Part shown: positions 18,155 through 26,395 of the stretch, in pieces
How the letters are laid out: each line of letters begins with the position of its first letter
How positions within the stretch are numbered: position 1 is the first letter of the stretch
DNA from: Gammaproteobacteria bacterium
GTDB lineage: Bacteria; Pseudomonadota; Gammaproteobacteria; Arenicellales; Poriferihabitantaceae
NCBI GenBank assembly: GCA_022822625.1
Contig: JAJEAV010000084.1
Span: 1-34,042, forward strand
Reading direction: 5' to 3'
Length of the DNA stretch: 34,042 nt
Notes under the pieces: model-generated
Databases searched by the model: none
What the model was told of the DNA's origin: nothing
The model's input: the letters and a program-made list of their open reading frames with translations, nothing else
Program-made: the position numbers and the translations under genes

Positions 18155-18349
18155 ATGAATGCTTTGATACGAAAACCGGTAGTCTGGGTCGGGGGCCTCT
18201 TGCTGACGGTTTTCTTGACTGGCTGTTACGAGTCCCCATCGGTCACATTGTTTGAGCCGGGAGTCTACAAGGGTGCTGCCGACCCGTTGCTCATGAATGC
18301 TGACTCCGAATCGTTGAATGAGCGTTTCGTAGGTCAAAGGGACCGCTAG
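18155..18349 (+). CDS. Small lipoprotein of the formate dehydrogenase operon
   Basis: 64 residues. The N terminus has a basic start, a hydrophobic stretch and the lipobox L-T-G-C, so it should be lipidated at that Cys and held in the periplasm. The mature part is about 40 residues with a V-T-L-F-E-P-G-V-Y-K-G-A-A-D-P-L-L motif and a polar C terminus. AGGAG (18142-18146) is 8 bases before the ATG, which fixes the start. I do not recognise a named family. Its place between fdhB and the membrane subunit gene suggests it helps assemble or anchor the complex. Confidence 0.75.
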   Translation: MNALIRKPVVWVGGLLLTVFLTGCYESPSVTLFEPGVYKGAADPLLMNADSESLNERFVGQRDR

Positions 18350-18378
18350 CGTTCAGGGCATATAAACGGAAAAATACC

Positions 18379-19461
18379 ATGTCATCAAATATAGTTAATG
18401 CCGGGAAATCCCGGCGGCGATTCAAGGCCATGGGATGGTCAATTCTATTGATTTTCGCATGCGCAATCATTCTACCTGCCACTTCCTATCTGATACCGAC
18501 AGAGACTGTACAGGCCCAGGTGGTTGATGATAAGAACCAGCGGGCCAATTTCTGGCGTGCAGTGCGAGAGGGAAGTTCTGGCTACAGTTCAGTGAAGGGG
18601 CCTGAGACAGGTGTATTTATCCAGAACGGTGGACAGAATTGGCGACAGTTGAGAAACGGCCCTATCAGCACTTATGGCGGGTGGGCCCTGATTCTTGCAT
18701 TCATCGGATGTATCGGTTTTTTTCTGGTTCGGGGAAAGATAAGGATAGATGCTGAAATATCCGGAAGAAAGGTTCAGCGATGGGAAAACTGGGAGCGATT
18801 CATGCACTGGTTCACCGCCGCAGGATTTGTCATTCTCGCCATTACCGGGCTCAGCATGCTCTTTGGAAGGCTGGTATTGATTCCGGTCCTGGGACCGGAA
18901 GGCTTCGCGCTTTGGGCGAATATGTCAATCAATGTGCACAATGTGGTTGGGCCGTTTTTCTCGATTGGCGTGCTGGCCATGTTGCTGTTCTGGGTCAAGA
19001 ACAATTTCATCAATGCCGTTGACATGAAATGGTTTGCATCTGGTGGTGGAATCATTGGCAATGCACATCCCAGTGCCGGGAAACTGAACGGCGGGGAGAA
19101 GGTCTGGTTTTGGGTAGTGATTCTGATTGGATTGATTGCTGTATGCGGCTCCGGTTTTGCCTTGATTGGGTGGCTGGCCCAACTGGGAATTGGCGATGAA
19201 ACACGAGCTACGATGCAGTTTATGCACAAGATTCACGCGATAGCGGCAATCGGCTGGATTGCGATGTTCTTTGGTCATGCCTATATTGGCACGGTCGGTA
19301 CTGAAGGAGCCTTGGAAGGCATGACCACTGGCAAGGTAAGTGAAGAGTGGGCGAAACAGCACCATGACCTGTGGTACGACGAAGTCAAGGACAAGGTTGT
19401 ACAAAGTGAGCCTGCCGCTACCAGTCCCGGGGTCTCGCAACCCAGTACCAGTACGACCTGA
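18379..19461 (+). CDS. fdhC: Formate dehydrogenase gamma subunit, cytochrome b556
   Basis: 360 residues. Membrane anchor that takes electrons from FdhB and reduces quinone. An N-terminal hydrophobic segment (residues 15-35) is followed by a periplasmic domain of about 60 residues, then four transmembrane helices. Candidate haem-b ligands are the His residues in M-H-W-F-T-A-A, V-H-N-V-V-G-P and M-H-K-I-H-A-I-A. The R-W-E-N-W-E-R-F-M-H-W start of the cytochrome domain is typical. The N-terminal extension is larger than in E. coli FdnI but usual for the FDH3 type. A strong terminator follows 20 bases after the stop, ending the core operon. Confidence 0.95.
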   Translation: MSSNIVNAGKSRRRFKAMGWSILLIFACAIILPATSYLIPTETVQAQVVDDKNQRANFWRAVREGSSGYSSVKGPETGVFIQNGGQNWRQLRNGPISTYGGWALILAFIGCIGFFLVRGKIRIDAEISGRKVQRWENWERFMHWFTAAGFVILAITGLSMLFGRLVLIPVLGPEGFALWANMSINVHNVVGPFFSIGVLAMLLFWVKNNFINAVDMKWFASGGGIIGNAHPSAGKLNGGEKVWFWVVILIGLIAVCGSGFALIGWLAQLGIGDETRATMQFMHKIHAIAAIGWIAMFFGHAYIGTVGTEGALEGMTTGKVSEEWAKQHHDLWYDEVKDKVVQSEPAATSPGVSQPSTSTT

Positions 19462-19481
19462 ATCTCGAACCAATGTAAACG

Positions 19482-19507
19482 ACCCCTGTCTTTGGCAGGG
19501 GTTTTTT
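19482..19507 (+). terminator. Rho-independent terminator after fdhC
   Basis: A 7-base stem (ACCCCTG, 19482-19488, with CAGGGGT, 19496-19502), 7-base loop and a run of six T at the 3' end. Well formed. Confidence 0.85.
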
Positions 19508-19538
19508 ACGCCTACAGGTTTGAAGATAGAGTATTGTC

Positions 19539-20081
19539 ATGGATCGTTTCCCTCAATCAATCTCGGACAGCATGAAGAAAAGCGGTGCCATGACCACTTG
19601 CTCCATGGTGCAGTTTGATCATGGTAACTGGGAGGCGGCGGTATTTTTTGAAGTGGGCGGTAAAGAGTGCAGCAAAGACCGGCGTATTCTTAAGCGTTCC
19701 CAGTCCCCTTTTGATGTTGTTATTGAAGCGGACTTGATTGAACATACGTCTGCATGTATTTACATATTGCGTTTCGAGGTCATGACAGATCCTGAAAATC
19801 CTCTGGTTGGAGAGGTGTTGCTTGCTCCGGGTCTTGGCGGCACTCATTTTGATGTACTGGACAATCTGACCAGGCAGGAGAACTTGAGGCTCTTCTTTGG
19901 TGATGGTGCCTATCGAGTCATGTTTTCTCAACAGATTGGGCTGATGGATCAAGAGCGGGCAGGGATAAATGAGTTACTGAATAGTGCTGTTAGCCATGAT
20001 GCATTAATCAGGGTGACTGGGCGTTATGATGCGTCTTGTGCCATGAGTGAAATAGTGGAGCATTATGCCTACCGAAAATAA
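19539..20081 (+). CDS. Uncharacterised protein downstream of fdhC
   Basis: 180 residues, acidic, no signal peptide or membrane helix, so probably cytoplasmic. I do not recognise a family. The pattern is alternating strands and helices: W-E-A-A-V-F-F-E-V, then F-D-V-V-I-E-A-D-L-I-E, then Y-I-L-R-F-E-V-M-T-D, then G-E-V-L-L-A-P-G-L-G-G-T-H-F-D-V-L-D-N-L. That could be a small alpha/beta domain. It starts after the fdhC terminator and overlaps the ankyrin gene by 17 bases. It therefore heads a second transcription unit of four genes behind formate dehydrogenase. Several in-frame ATG codons make the exact start uncertain. Confidence 0.75.
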   Translation: MDRFPQSISDSMKKSGAMTTCSMVQFDHGNWEAAVFFEVGGKECSKDRRILKRSQSPFDVVIEADLIEHTSACIYILRFEVMTDPENPLVGEVLLAPGLGGTHFDVLDNLTRQENLRLFFGDGAYRVMFSQQIGLMDQERAGINELLNSAVSHDALIRVTGRYDASCAMSEIVEHYAYRK

Positions 20082-20832
20082 CGTTCCGGGATTCATGCGC
20101 AAGGTTGTGCTGGCATTGTTGGTCTATTGCCTTCAGGTGGCAAACGGATATTCGTCGGACAGTTTTTCCGAGGCAGTGTACAGGAATGATGTCACCGGCA
20201 TGGAATCTTTTCTTGTTGCGTCCGCGTCAATTCCAAATATTGATGTACGAGGTGCCAACGGCAAGACCGCACTAATGATTGCGGCCAGAGCGGGTGATGT
20301 CGATCTGGTTATGGAACTCCTGAAACGGGGGGCCGATCCGAATACCGTAAATGTTAATGGAGGTACTCCGCTGATGTTTGCGGCAATCAGTGGAAATGAT
20401 GTCATCGTTGAAGAACTTCTGGTTCGAGGTGCAACAGTAAATGCGACCGGCAGCAATGGCTGGAATGCATTGATGGTTGCGAGTGCGAAAGGCTTTCCGG
20501 ATACTGTAAAGAGATTGCTTGATTCCGGTGCCGATATCAATGCGGCAGATGTCTATCTCTGGACCCCCCTGCATCGTGCTGCCTATGAAAATCGTATATT
20601 GACGGTAGAGGCTCTGCTTCGTCACGAGGGAGTCGAGGTAGACTTTCAGGATGACCATGGGGCAACTCCACTGCATCTTGCGGCGGTGAGGGGGCATCAG
20701 GAAGTCGTGCAGAAATTGCTTGAGGCAGGAGCTGATCCGTTGTTACAGGATTCGCATGGACGAGTTGCGGAAGACTATGCCAGAGGTGGTGGGCATGAAT
20801 CATTAGCGCTCCATCTGGATGCCCGGACCTGA
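20065..20832 (+). CDS. Exported ankyrin-repeat protein
   Basis: 255 residues. After about ten residues comes M-R-K-V-V-L-A-L-L-V-Y, a Sec-type signal peptide, then five ankyrin repeats of about 33 residues. Each has the T/A-L-M-x-A-A or T-P-L-H-x-A-A turn and the L-L-x-x-G-A-D-x-N end, and a capping repeat closes the array. Ankyrin stacks are protein-binding scaffolds, so the likely partner is another periplasmic protein. GGAG five bases before ATG 20065 supports that start; ATG 20095 would begin directly at the signal peptide. Three bases separate it from the next gene. Similar small exported ankyrin proteins occur beside catalase and redox genes in other bacteria. Confidence 0.85.
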   Translation: MPTENNVPGFMRKVVLALLVYCLQVANGYSSDSFSEAVYRNDVTGMESFLVASASIPNIDVRGANGKTALMIAARAGDVDLVMELLKRGADPNTVNVNGGTPLMFAAISGNDVIVEELLVRGATVNATGSNGWNALMVASAKGFPDTVKRLLDSGADINAADVYLWTPLHRAAYENRILTVEALLRHEGVEVDFQDDHGATPLHLAAVRGHQEVVQKLLEAGADPLLQDSHGRVAEDYARGGGHESLALHLDART

Positions 20833-20835
20833 TGT

Positions 20836-21585
20836 ATGAAAGAAAATTTTCTCGAGCTTCCAAGTGCTTATGATCTTGTGGAAGTTGCCGAATCAGAGGA
20901 TATTCGTACGCTTGCTGCACTTACTGCCAGTGAAGGCGGTCGTGAAGGGACGCTTATCTGGCTCAAAAAGCAAACATCAGGTCATGAGTGGGATGGTCGT
21001 CCCTGGTATAGCGAAGAGGGAGATTTGCATTGTTCGGTGTTGCTGGAACCTGAGTTTGAGCAGCATCGTTATGGCGAGATAATTCTGGTAGCGGCCGTGA
21101 GCATGGGCCAGGCCTTGGCGCAATATCTTTCCCCAATGATTGCGCTAGGATATGACTGGCCGGATAAGCTGATGATTGCCAATCATGTTGTGGGGCGTTT
21201 GTGGGTTCAGTATGGTCGTGAATCATCGCCGTGGTTGAGCGTTTGCAGTTCGGTCAACATTCTGAATTCGCCGGAAGATTTTTCGATTCCGGCGATCAGT
21301 GTACGTGAAGCCGAAGGCACGACTGAGCTAAATGCAGAAAAGCTGCTTCAGGCATTTGCGCGTGAATTCATTACCTGGATCAATCACTGGAGTGAACAGG
21401 GCTTTCCGGATTTATTGAATAGGTGGAAAGTTCGAGGAAACCAGCCTGGTACTCCCTGTGCATTCGGTTCGCTTTCCGGAACAGTCCATGAAATTGACGG
21501 CAAGGGAAATCTGGTCATACAGGTCGGTTCAACCAGTCAGGAGAGAATTCTGCTTGAGTCCTGTGTCAAGAAATATTCGGAGTGA
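20836..21585 (+). CDS. Biotin/lipoate-protein ligase-fold protein
   Basis: 249 residues that look like the BPL/LplA/LipB fold. G-T-L-I-W, then R-P-W-Y-S-E-E-G-D-L-H-C-S-V-L-L-E-P-E recalls the biotin-ligase nucleotide loop and following strand, and Y-D-W-P-D-K-L aligns with the K-W-P-N-D-L motif of BirA. The lysine of that motif is an aspartate here, and the G-x-G-R-x-G-R loop is not preserved. Ligase activity is therefore doubtful and binding of a lipoyl- or biotin-like group is only a guess. A small C-terminal domain of about 50 residues (G-T-V-H-E-I-D-G-K-G-N-L-V-I-Q) ends the chain. Relatives are often found near formate dehydrogenase loci. Confidence 0.7.
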   Translation: MKENFLELPSAYDLVEVAESEDIRTLAALTASEGGREGTLIWLKKQTSGHEWDGRPWYSEEGDLHCSVLLEPEFEQHRYGEIILVAAVSMGQALAQYLSPMIALGYDWPDKLMIANHVVGRLWVQYGRESSPWLSVCSSVNILNSPEDFSIPAISVREAEGTTELNAEKLLQAFAREFITWINHWSEQGFPDLLNRWKVRGNQPGTPCAFGSLSGTVHEIDGKGNLVIQVGSTSQERILLESCVKKYSE

Positions 21586-22328
21586 TGGATATGAAGGGTA
21601 GACCGTTTCAGACGGGAAGACGATCTTTTTTCAAGGCATGCTTGTCGACGCTGTCCTTGGTTGGTGCGAGCCCTTATCTGCTTGCCCAGAACGAAGCGGC
21701 TTCCAGGACTTATAACCGCGTGAAGTTGAAGCTGGCGAATGGTCAGGATGTAACGTCTGAAATTTTGAGAGAAAAATCCGATTATTTCCTGTTTAATTAT
21801 CCTTATGTAACCACTCCATGTTTTTTGATTGACTTGAAAAGAGCGGTTGATTCGCCGATGCAGTCGAGTTGGCCGGGTGGTTCGGGAAAGTATCGATCGG
21901 TGGTATGTTATTCGGCAATTTGTGCCCACAAGCAGACATATCCGGCAAGAAGTTTCAGCTTTATCAACTTCAGGCCAGAGGAGGTTGCATATCGTGATCG
22001 AGATGACAGCCTGGTGAAGCGTTCGGAGATGATTTATTGTTGTTCGGAGAGGAGTGTATATGATCCCTCTCAGGGTGCTGAGGTCATGAGCGGTCCGGCA
22101 CCGGTTTCATTGACGACAATTCTTCTTGATCATGACACCGAGTCTGATCATTTCTATGCGGTTGGGACCTTGGGGGTGGAGCAGTACGAGGCATTTTTTG
22201 AGAGATTCATGTTTCGTGTTGCTCTCGAAAATGGCATGGATGGTCCAGAAGAGGCGCGCGTTCTGGCCAAGGATTCGGCTATCGTTTACACACCGCAAGA
22301 GTACAGCATGCAACGTGTTGGCTGTTGA
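21585..22328 (+). CDS. Tat-exported Rieske-like protein with altered ligand
   Basis: 247 residues. The N terminus has a twin-arginine signal (T-G-R-R-S-F-F-K-A) and hydrophobic stretch. Two motifs resemble the [2Fe-2S] boxes of a Rieske domain: A-I-C113-A-H115-K, and Y-C152-C153-S-E-R156-S-V-Y-D followed by G-P-A-P. In a standard Rieske the second box is C-x2-H; here the fourth position is arginine (AGG). The cluster may be lost, or ligated differently. A short F-L-I-D-L region between the signal and box 1 is unassigned. The start overlaps the previous stop (TGATG), so translation is coupled; GTG 21582 is an alternative start. Last gene of the four-gene unit. Confidence 0.75.
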   Translation: MDMKGRPFQTGRRSFFKACLSTLSLVGASPYLLAQNEAASRTYNRVKLKLANGQDVTSEILREKSDYFLFNYPYVTTPCFLIDLKRAVDSPMQSSWPGGSGKYRSVVCYSAICAHKQTYPARSFSFINFRPEEVAYRDRDDSLVKRSEMIYCCSERSVYDPSQGAEVMSGPAPVSLTTILLDHDTESDHFYAVGTLGVEQYEAFFERFMFRVALENGMDGPEEARVLAKDSAIVYTPQEYSMQRVGC

Positions 22329-22547
22329 ATTACGGTGGGAAGTACCTTCTGAAAGAGATGTCTGCCTGAGCAGAAGCCTTCTTCGTGTATGCCCCGAAAC
22401 ATGCGGCTGGCTGGATGTTCCTAATCCTTGAATAGGAATCGGGGCTGATGAACGGCACGCCATCAGGGACGAAAGTTTCCACCTTTATTTGCGACCAAAG
22501 GGTCCCATGGCAACCTTCTCGGAAAATTCCTCTACTGCTACGAGAGG

Positions 22548-22898
22548 CTAATCAAGAGTGACCAAAGAGGTTTTTCCAAATTTGGGTTCCTGAACAGTTA
22601 CGAAATTGGAGTGGATTATGTTTCGGAATGCCTTGTCAATCAGTGTCCAATCGACAAGGTCAACCTTGAATGGAAGATCCGACTCTTCAAATTCCTCCGA
22701 CAGTGCAGAGGTGGTATCCAGTGACAGAGGCTCATCTCCCAGAATGGCAAGGTCCAGATCGGAATACTTCTTCGCCGACCAGGCTGCGCGCGATCCAAAA
22801 GCCAGGACTGTACGGTCAGGCACGTGATTCCGGAGGATATCCCGTACGATGTCCAAATATTCGGGTTGAAGATCAAGTTGCGGAGATGTCCCGCTCAT
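22548..22898 (-). CDS. mntA: MNT-type nucleotidyltransferase antitoxin
   Basis: 116 residues, the minimal nucleotidyltransferase fold. G35-S36-R then S-D47-L-D49-L is the G-S-x10-D-x-D active site that holds Mg-ATP. In HEPN/MNT systems this enzyme adds AMP units to the HEPN toxin and blocks its RNase activity. The start overlaps the HEPN stop by 4 bases, the standard gene order. The chain is complete, with no frameshift. A small stem (CCTCT with AGAGG) just behind the stop might terminate transcription. The alternative reading, a substrate-binding nucleotidyltransferase unrelated to toxin control, is less likely given its partner. Confidence 0.85.
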   Translation of the reverse strand: MSGTSPQLDLQPEYLDIVRDILRNHVPDRTVLAFGSRAAWSAKKYSDLDLAILGDEPLSLDTTSALSEEFEESDLPFKVDLVDWTLIDKAFRNIIHSNFVTVQEPKFGKTSLVTLD

Positions 22899-23320
22899 GC
22901 CAAGCGTTCTCGCAACCTGTCACGCAGATAGGCCGCCTCTTCGAGGAAACACGGGATTTCATTGACTACTTCCAGTGCAACATCTTCGTTGCAGGTATGA
23001 CTTGTTCTTGCACGCATTTCACGATACTTGCGCCAATCCGGCCACTCACCTAGCAGCAGACCCTGCTCGTTTCCCGTGCGGATCAAGTCCTGAAAGGTCG
23101 TCTCGTCAAACTGTTCAGGATTTGCTGATACATATTCTAGGTAGCGCCTTAAAATTCTGTGTCCCTGTTCATGAGTGAACTCGAAGCGTTGGATCAGTCC
23201 ATCTCGGATCTGTGTGTCGGTCGTGTCCGATTGATACCTCACAAACCCTTCTTCAAGGCGCTGAATAGCCCGCTCGAAAGGGCTGATTCCGGGTTGCCTG
23301 TCTGACACTTGGTTCATCAT
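22895..23320 (-). CDS. hepT: HEPN-domain toxin (HI0074-like)
   Basis: 141 residues, all helical, of the nucleotidyltransferase-substrate-binding HEPN type. Key residues are R103-A-R-T-S-H108, giving the R-x4-H RNase motif. In the best-studied HepT proteins the next-but-one residue is a tyrosine (R-x4-H-x-Y) that receives AMP from the MNT partner; here it is Cys110 (TGC). This may mean a changed mode of control, or an inactive system. It is first in the two-gene unit. Candidate TATAAT boxes lie 21 to 42 bases before its ATG. Confidence 0.85.
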   Translation of the reverse strand: MMNQVSDRQPGISPFERAIQRLEEGFVRYQSDTTDTQIRDGLIQRFEFTHEQGHRILRRYLEYVSANPEQFDETTFQDLIRTGNEQGLLLGEWPDWRKYREMRARTSHTCNEDVALEVVNEIPCFLEEAAYLRDRLRERLA

Positions 23321-23337
23321 TTCAACGTTTCGTTTTG

Positions 23338-23365
23338 GGAATTATATAGTTAGGGGATTATATAC
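23338..23365 (-). promoter_or_regulatory. Candidate promoter/operator of the HEPN/MNT pair
   Basis: Two minus-strand TATAAT boxes (23341-23346 and 23357-23362) lie in a direct repeat of about 11 bases with a 16-base period. The repeat could be a binding site for an autoregulator as well as a promoter. No good -35 box is evident. Confidence 0.35.
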
Positions 23366-23723
23366 GGATTTCGAGAGTCAACCGAATTGGCGCTCGGATG
23401 TGGTCAGTGTGGAGATTTCGGAGGACGGGTAAAGTTGGACCGAAACACTGGAAAGGTCGAAAATGACGATCCGGTTTCGGCTTGTCGAACAATCACCTCC
23501 CAACAGATTGGTCTTGAAATTTACTTCCGATGGTCGATTTGATGGTCGTTATGTTGCCGAATTCAGGCAAGAGGGAGGCGAAACGATCGGTACTTTCACG
23601 GAAGAGGCAACTACGCTTGGGGTGATTCCCAAGGTGATGCGATTCCTGTTTTTCAATTCAAGAAGGTTTATCGAAGAACATGCTGCCGAGTCCAAGGCAG
23701 AGATCAGGAGACGGGCGTCCTGA
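23365..23723 (+). pseudogene. SRPBCC-family protein remnant
   Basis: One plus-strand frame, interrupted by TAA at 23430-23432, reads as the middle and end of a START/polyketide-cyclase-like protein. It has P-N-W-R-S-D-V-V-S-V-E-I, then W-T-E-T-L-E, F-R-L-V-E-Q-S-P-P-N-R-L-V, F-D-G-R-Y-V-A-E-F and a hydrophobic C-terminal helix. The N-terminal half expected in this family of about 150 residues is missing, replaced by the promoter region of the HEPN/MNT pair. From ATG 23463 an 86-residue piece could still be translated. I infer a dead gene cut by insertion of the toxin-antitoxin locus. Confidence 0.65.
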
Positions 23724-23764
23724 CTGTACCCTTGTTGCTGGATTCAGCAACGCTGAATGATTGT

Positions 23765-24137
23765 CTATCCAAGATTAGCGAGTATGAAATCAGCTTTCAT
23801 ATCTGGCAACACATTCTTGTGAAAAGTGCCTTCATTATTGCAGCGAATGTCCGCGTCAATCCCCCGAACAGCGAGATTCATTTTCGCGAGCTGCAGGTAG
23901 TGTAGTTGCTTTCTTGGCCTGATTTGCAGAAGTGGCCAACGCGCCTCCTTTGGAAACCATAAAACGTTCTTTTCAAGATAGTAATCAGAATCTTCTGTGT
24001 CAGCCAGTTCATCTTCGACAAGTTGAGCATGCCTTGCTTCAAAATCTTCTCGTACTGCACGCGGTCATTCAGTCCAGTTCTTGATCCATGTTTCAATTCG
24101 GTTCTGGGCAAAGGACTTCAGTCCCTGATTCACACGA
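23765..24137 (-). pseudogene. hsdM: hsdM (type I methylase) remnant
   Basis: The minus strand shows two separated pieces of a type I modification subunit. The first (about 24060 to 23935) reads [11 protein letters not shown], then [10 protein letters not shown], then [10 protein letters not shown]. The second (about 23915 to 23768) reads [11 protein letters not shown], then K-A-D-F-I-L-A-N, just before where N-P-P-F would come. G-Q-E-S-N-Y-T-T sits between them in another frame. About 130 residues with the SAM motif are missing, and a TGA lies upstream near 24072. Clearly non-functional. The following 3' part of the gene is absent. Confidence 0.75.
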
Positions 24138-24149
24138 TTTCATAAGGAA

Positions 24150-25991
24150 CTACAGTATTTCTGTATTCCTGACCGCTCCTTTGGATGCACTGGTAGTCAT
24201 GACTGCGTAAGCCTTGAGTGCACTGCTTACTGTACGCTCGCGCCTGGGCTTCCATCCATCTTTGCCGAGTTTATCCATTGCATCTCGACGAGCTTGAAGA
24301 GTTTCAGTGTCTACTGCCAAATGAATGCGGCGGTTTGGAATATCAATCTCAATAGAATCACCTTCCTCGACCAGTCCAATCAAACCTCCCTCTGCTGCTT
24401 CAGGGGAGATGTGACCGACAGACAAGCCCGAAGTAGCACCAGAAAAACGGCCATCAGTAATCAGCGCGCAGGCTTTTCCCAAATTCTTGGACTTGAGATA
24501 GGTGGTCGGGTATAACATTTCCTGCATTCCGGGCCCGCCCTTTGGCCCTTCATAACGAATTACTACCACATGGCCTGGCTCGACCTGATTGCCGAGGATG
24601 CCGTCAACAGCCGCTTCCTGACTCTCAAAAATTCGCGCTTTTCCGGAAAAAGTCAAAATGCTCTCATCAACTCCCGCAGTCTTGACTATACACCCTTCCT
24701 CAGCCAAATTTCCGAATAGAACAGCCAGCCCCCCGTCTTGGCTGTAGGCATTGCCGGCATTTCGAATACAACCGTTTTCACGATCTATGTCCAAGGATTT
24801 GTAGAGCTTGTCCTGACTGAAAGCAATCTGGGTGGGAACGCCTCCGGGAGCGGCACGATAAAAATCATGTAGGTCCTGATCGCCTGAGCGACAAACATCC
24901 CAGGATTCAAGAGATTCCCCCATAGTCTTGGCATGCACGGTGGATGTTTCTTGATTTATCAGGCCGGCTCGGTCCAGTTCCCCCAAAATACCCATGATTC
25001 CCCCAGCCCTGTGCACATCTTCAACGTGGTAGTTAGGAGTTGATGGCGCGACCTTGCATAGATTTGGAACTTTACGACTCAGTCGATCAATATCCTTGAT
25101 GGTAAATCCGACTTCTCCCTCTCGGGCAGCTGCCAGCAAGTGCAAAACCGTATTGGTTGAACCGCCCATGGCAATATCCAGGGACATGGCATTTTCAAAA
25201 GACTTGAAGTTTGCGATATTTCTCGGAAGAACCGACTCGTTTTCTTGCTCATACCATGCTCGGGCAAGGGCGACGATGGTATGGCCAGCTTGAACAAACA
25301 ACTTTCTTCGCTCTGCATGGGTTGCAACAATCGTACCATTTCCCGGTAAAGCCAAACCTAGGGCTTCAGTCAGACAATTCATTGAATTGGCAGTGAACAT
25401 ACCCGAGCAGGAACCACATGTCGGACAGGCAGACCGCTCCATTTCCAGACTTTCCTCATCGGTCACATCGTCTGCAGCTGCTACTGTCATGGCATCGACA
25501 AGGTTTACTGACTGTTCATGATCTCTCCAGGTAACCTTGCCAGCTTCCATGGGTCCGCCCGAGACAAAAATAGTCGGAATATTAAGGCGCATGGTAGCCA
25601 TCAACATTCCTGGCGTGATCTTGTCGCAGTTGGAAATGCATACCATGGCGTCAGCGCAGTGGGCGTTTACCATGTACTCAACGGAATCTGCGATGATTTC
25701 TCTGGAGGGAAGGGAATACAGCATACCGCCATGTCCCATCGCTATGCCATCGTCTACTGCGATCGTATTGAACTCTTTGGCGACACCTCCAGCAGCCTCG
25801 ATTTCCCGTGCAACGAGTTGCCCCAAGTCTTTCAGGTGAACATGGCCGGGTACAAATTGCGTAAACGAATTTGCAACAGCAATGATAGGCTTGTTGAAAT
25901 CTTCATCGGTCATTCCGGTTGCTCGCCACAAGGCGCGAGCACCAGCCATGGTTCGGCCACGTGTGGTTGTCCAGGATCGATAGTCAGGCAT
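24150..25991 (-). CDS. ilvD: Dihydroxy-acid dehydratase
   Basis: 613 residues, usual length. Dehydrates 2,3-dihydroxy-3-methyl acids to 2-keto acids in isoleucine and valine synthesis. The Fe-S cluster cysteines are in [10 protein letters not shown] and [16 protein letters not shown]. Substrate-site motifs include G-G-S-T-N-T-V-L-H and [10 protein letters not shown]. The start M-P-D-Y-R-S matches family members. No other ilv gene is nearby. It is transcribed alone, divergent from a 575-base region without a complete gene. Confidence 0.97.
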   Translation of the reverse strand: MPDYRSWTTTRGRTMAGARALWRATGMTDEDFNKPIIAVANSFTQFVPGHVHLKDLGQLVAREIEAAGGVAKEFNTIAVDDGIAMGHGGMLYSLPSREIIADSVEYMVNAHCADAMVCISNCDKITPGMLMATMRLNIPTIFVSGGPMEAGKVTWRDHEQSVNLVDAMTVAAADDVTDEESLEMERSACPTCGSCSGMFTANSMNCLTEALGLALPGNGTIVATHAERRKLFVQAGHTIVALARAWYEQENESVLPRNIANFKSFENAMSLDIAMGGSTNTVLHLLAAAREGEVGFTIKDIDRLSRKVPNLCKVAPSTPNYHVEDVHRAGGIMGILGELDRAGLINQETSTVHAKTMGESLESWDVCRSGDQDLHDFYRAAPGGVPTQIAFSQDKLYKSLDIDRENGCIRNAGNAYSQDGGLAVLFGNLAEEGCIVKTAGVDESILTFSGKARIFESQEAAVDGILGNQVEPGHVVVIRYEGPKGGPGMQEMLYPTTYLKSKNLGKACALITDGRFSGATSGLSVGHISPEAAEGGLIGLVEEGDSIEIDIPNRRIHLAVDTETLQARRDAMDKLGKDGWKPRRERTVSSALKAYAVMTTSASKGAVRNTEIL

Positions 25992-26395
25992 GGTTTTGCT
26001 CAGGGTTCATGGAAAAAGGGCATTTTACCAAAATCGCAAGATTTGGCGGGGATAGTTTGTCCGAGGACTTTATGTTGAAGCAGTTTCCCCGAGATGATTC
26101 CATGACAGATTTTGCGCCGATTGTTGGAATGGAATCCTTATGAATCCTGTTATTGAGCCCATAATTTTACTTTGATTCGACCAAGGGTATTTGGCTTAAG
26201 GGCTTGCTTGTCAATTACGGTAAAGGTGGAAACAGTCAAATTGCTCTACAATGCCGGGGATTGGCGTTAAATTCCAAACTTTCGCAACATCTGGGCTTAT
26301 ATATCAATCCGAAACCTTCATTAGCCTAATTCTGAAAATGTCCGATCTCCTCATAAATCTTGACGATTTGCTTCTCAAGCAACGGGTCGGAGTCA
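25992..26395. other. Intergenic region upstream of ilvD
   Basis: About 400 bases without a recognisable gene. It contains the ilvD leader on the minus strand and a 44-codon plus-strand frame starting at 26010 that I do not trust. No attenuator-like leader peptide rich in Ile, Leu or Val and no riboswitch pattern was seen. Confidence 0.4.

Noticed and set aside
26010-26144. 44-codon plus-strand frame before ilvD
   Set aside because: Reasonable amino-acid make-up but no ribosome site, motif or conserved context.
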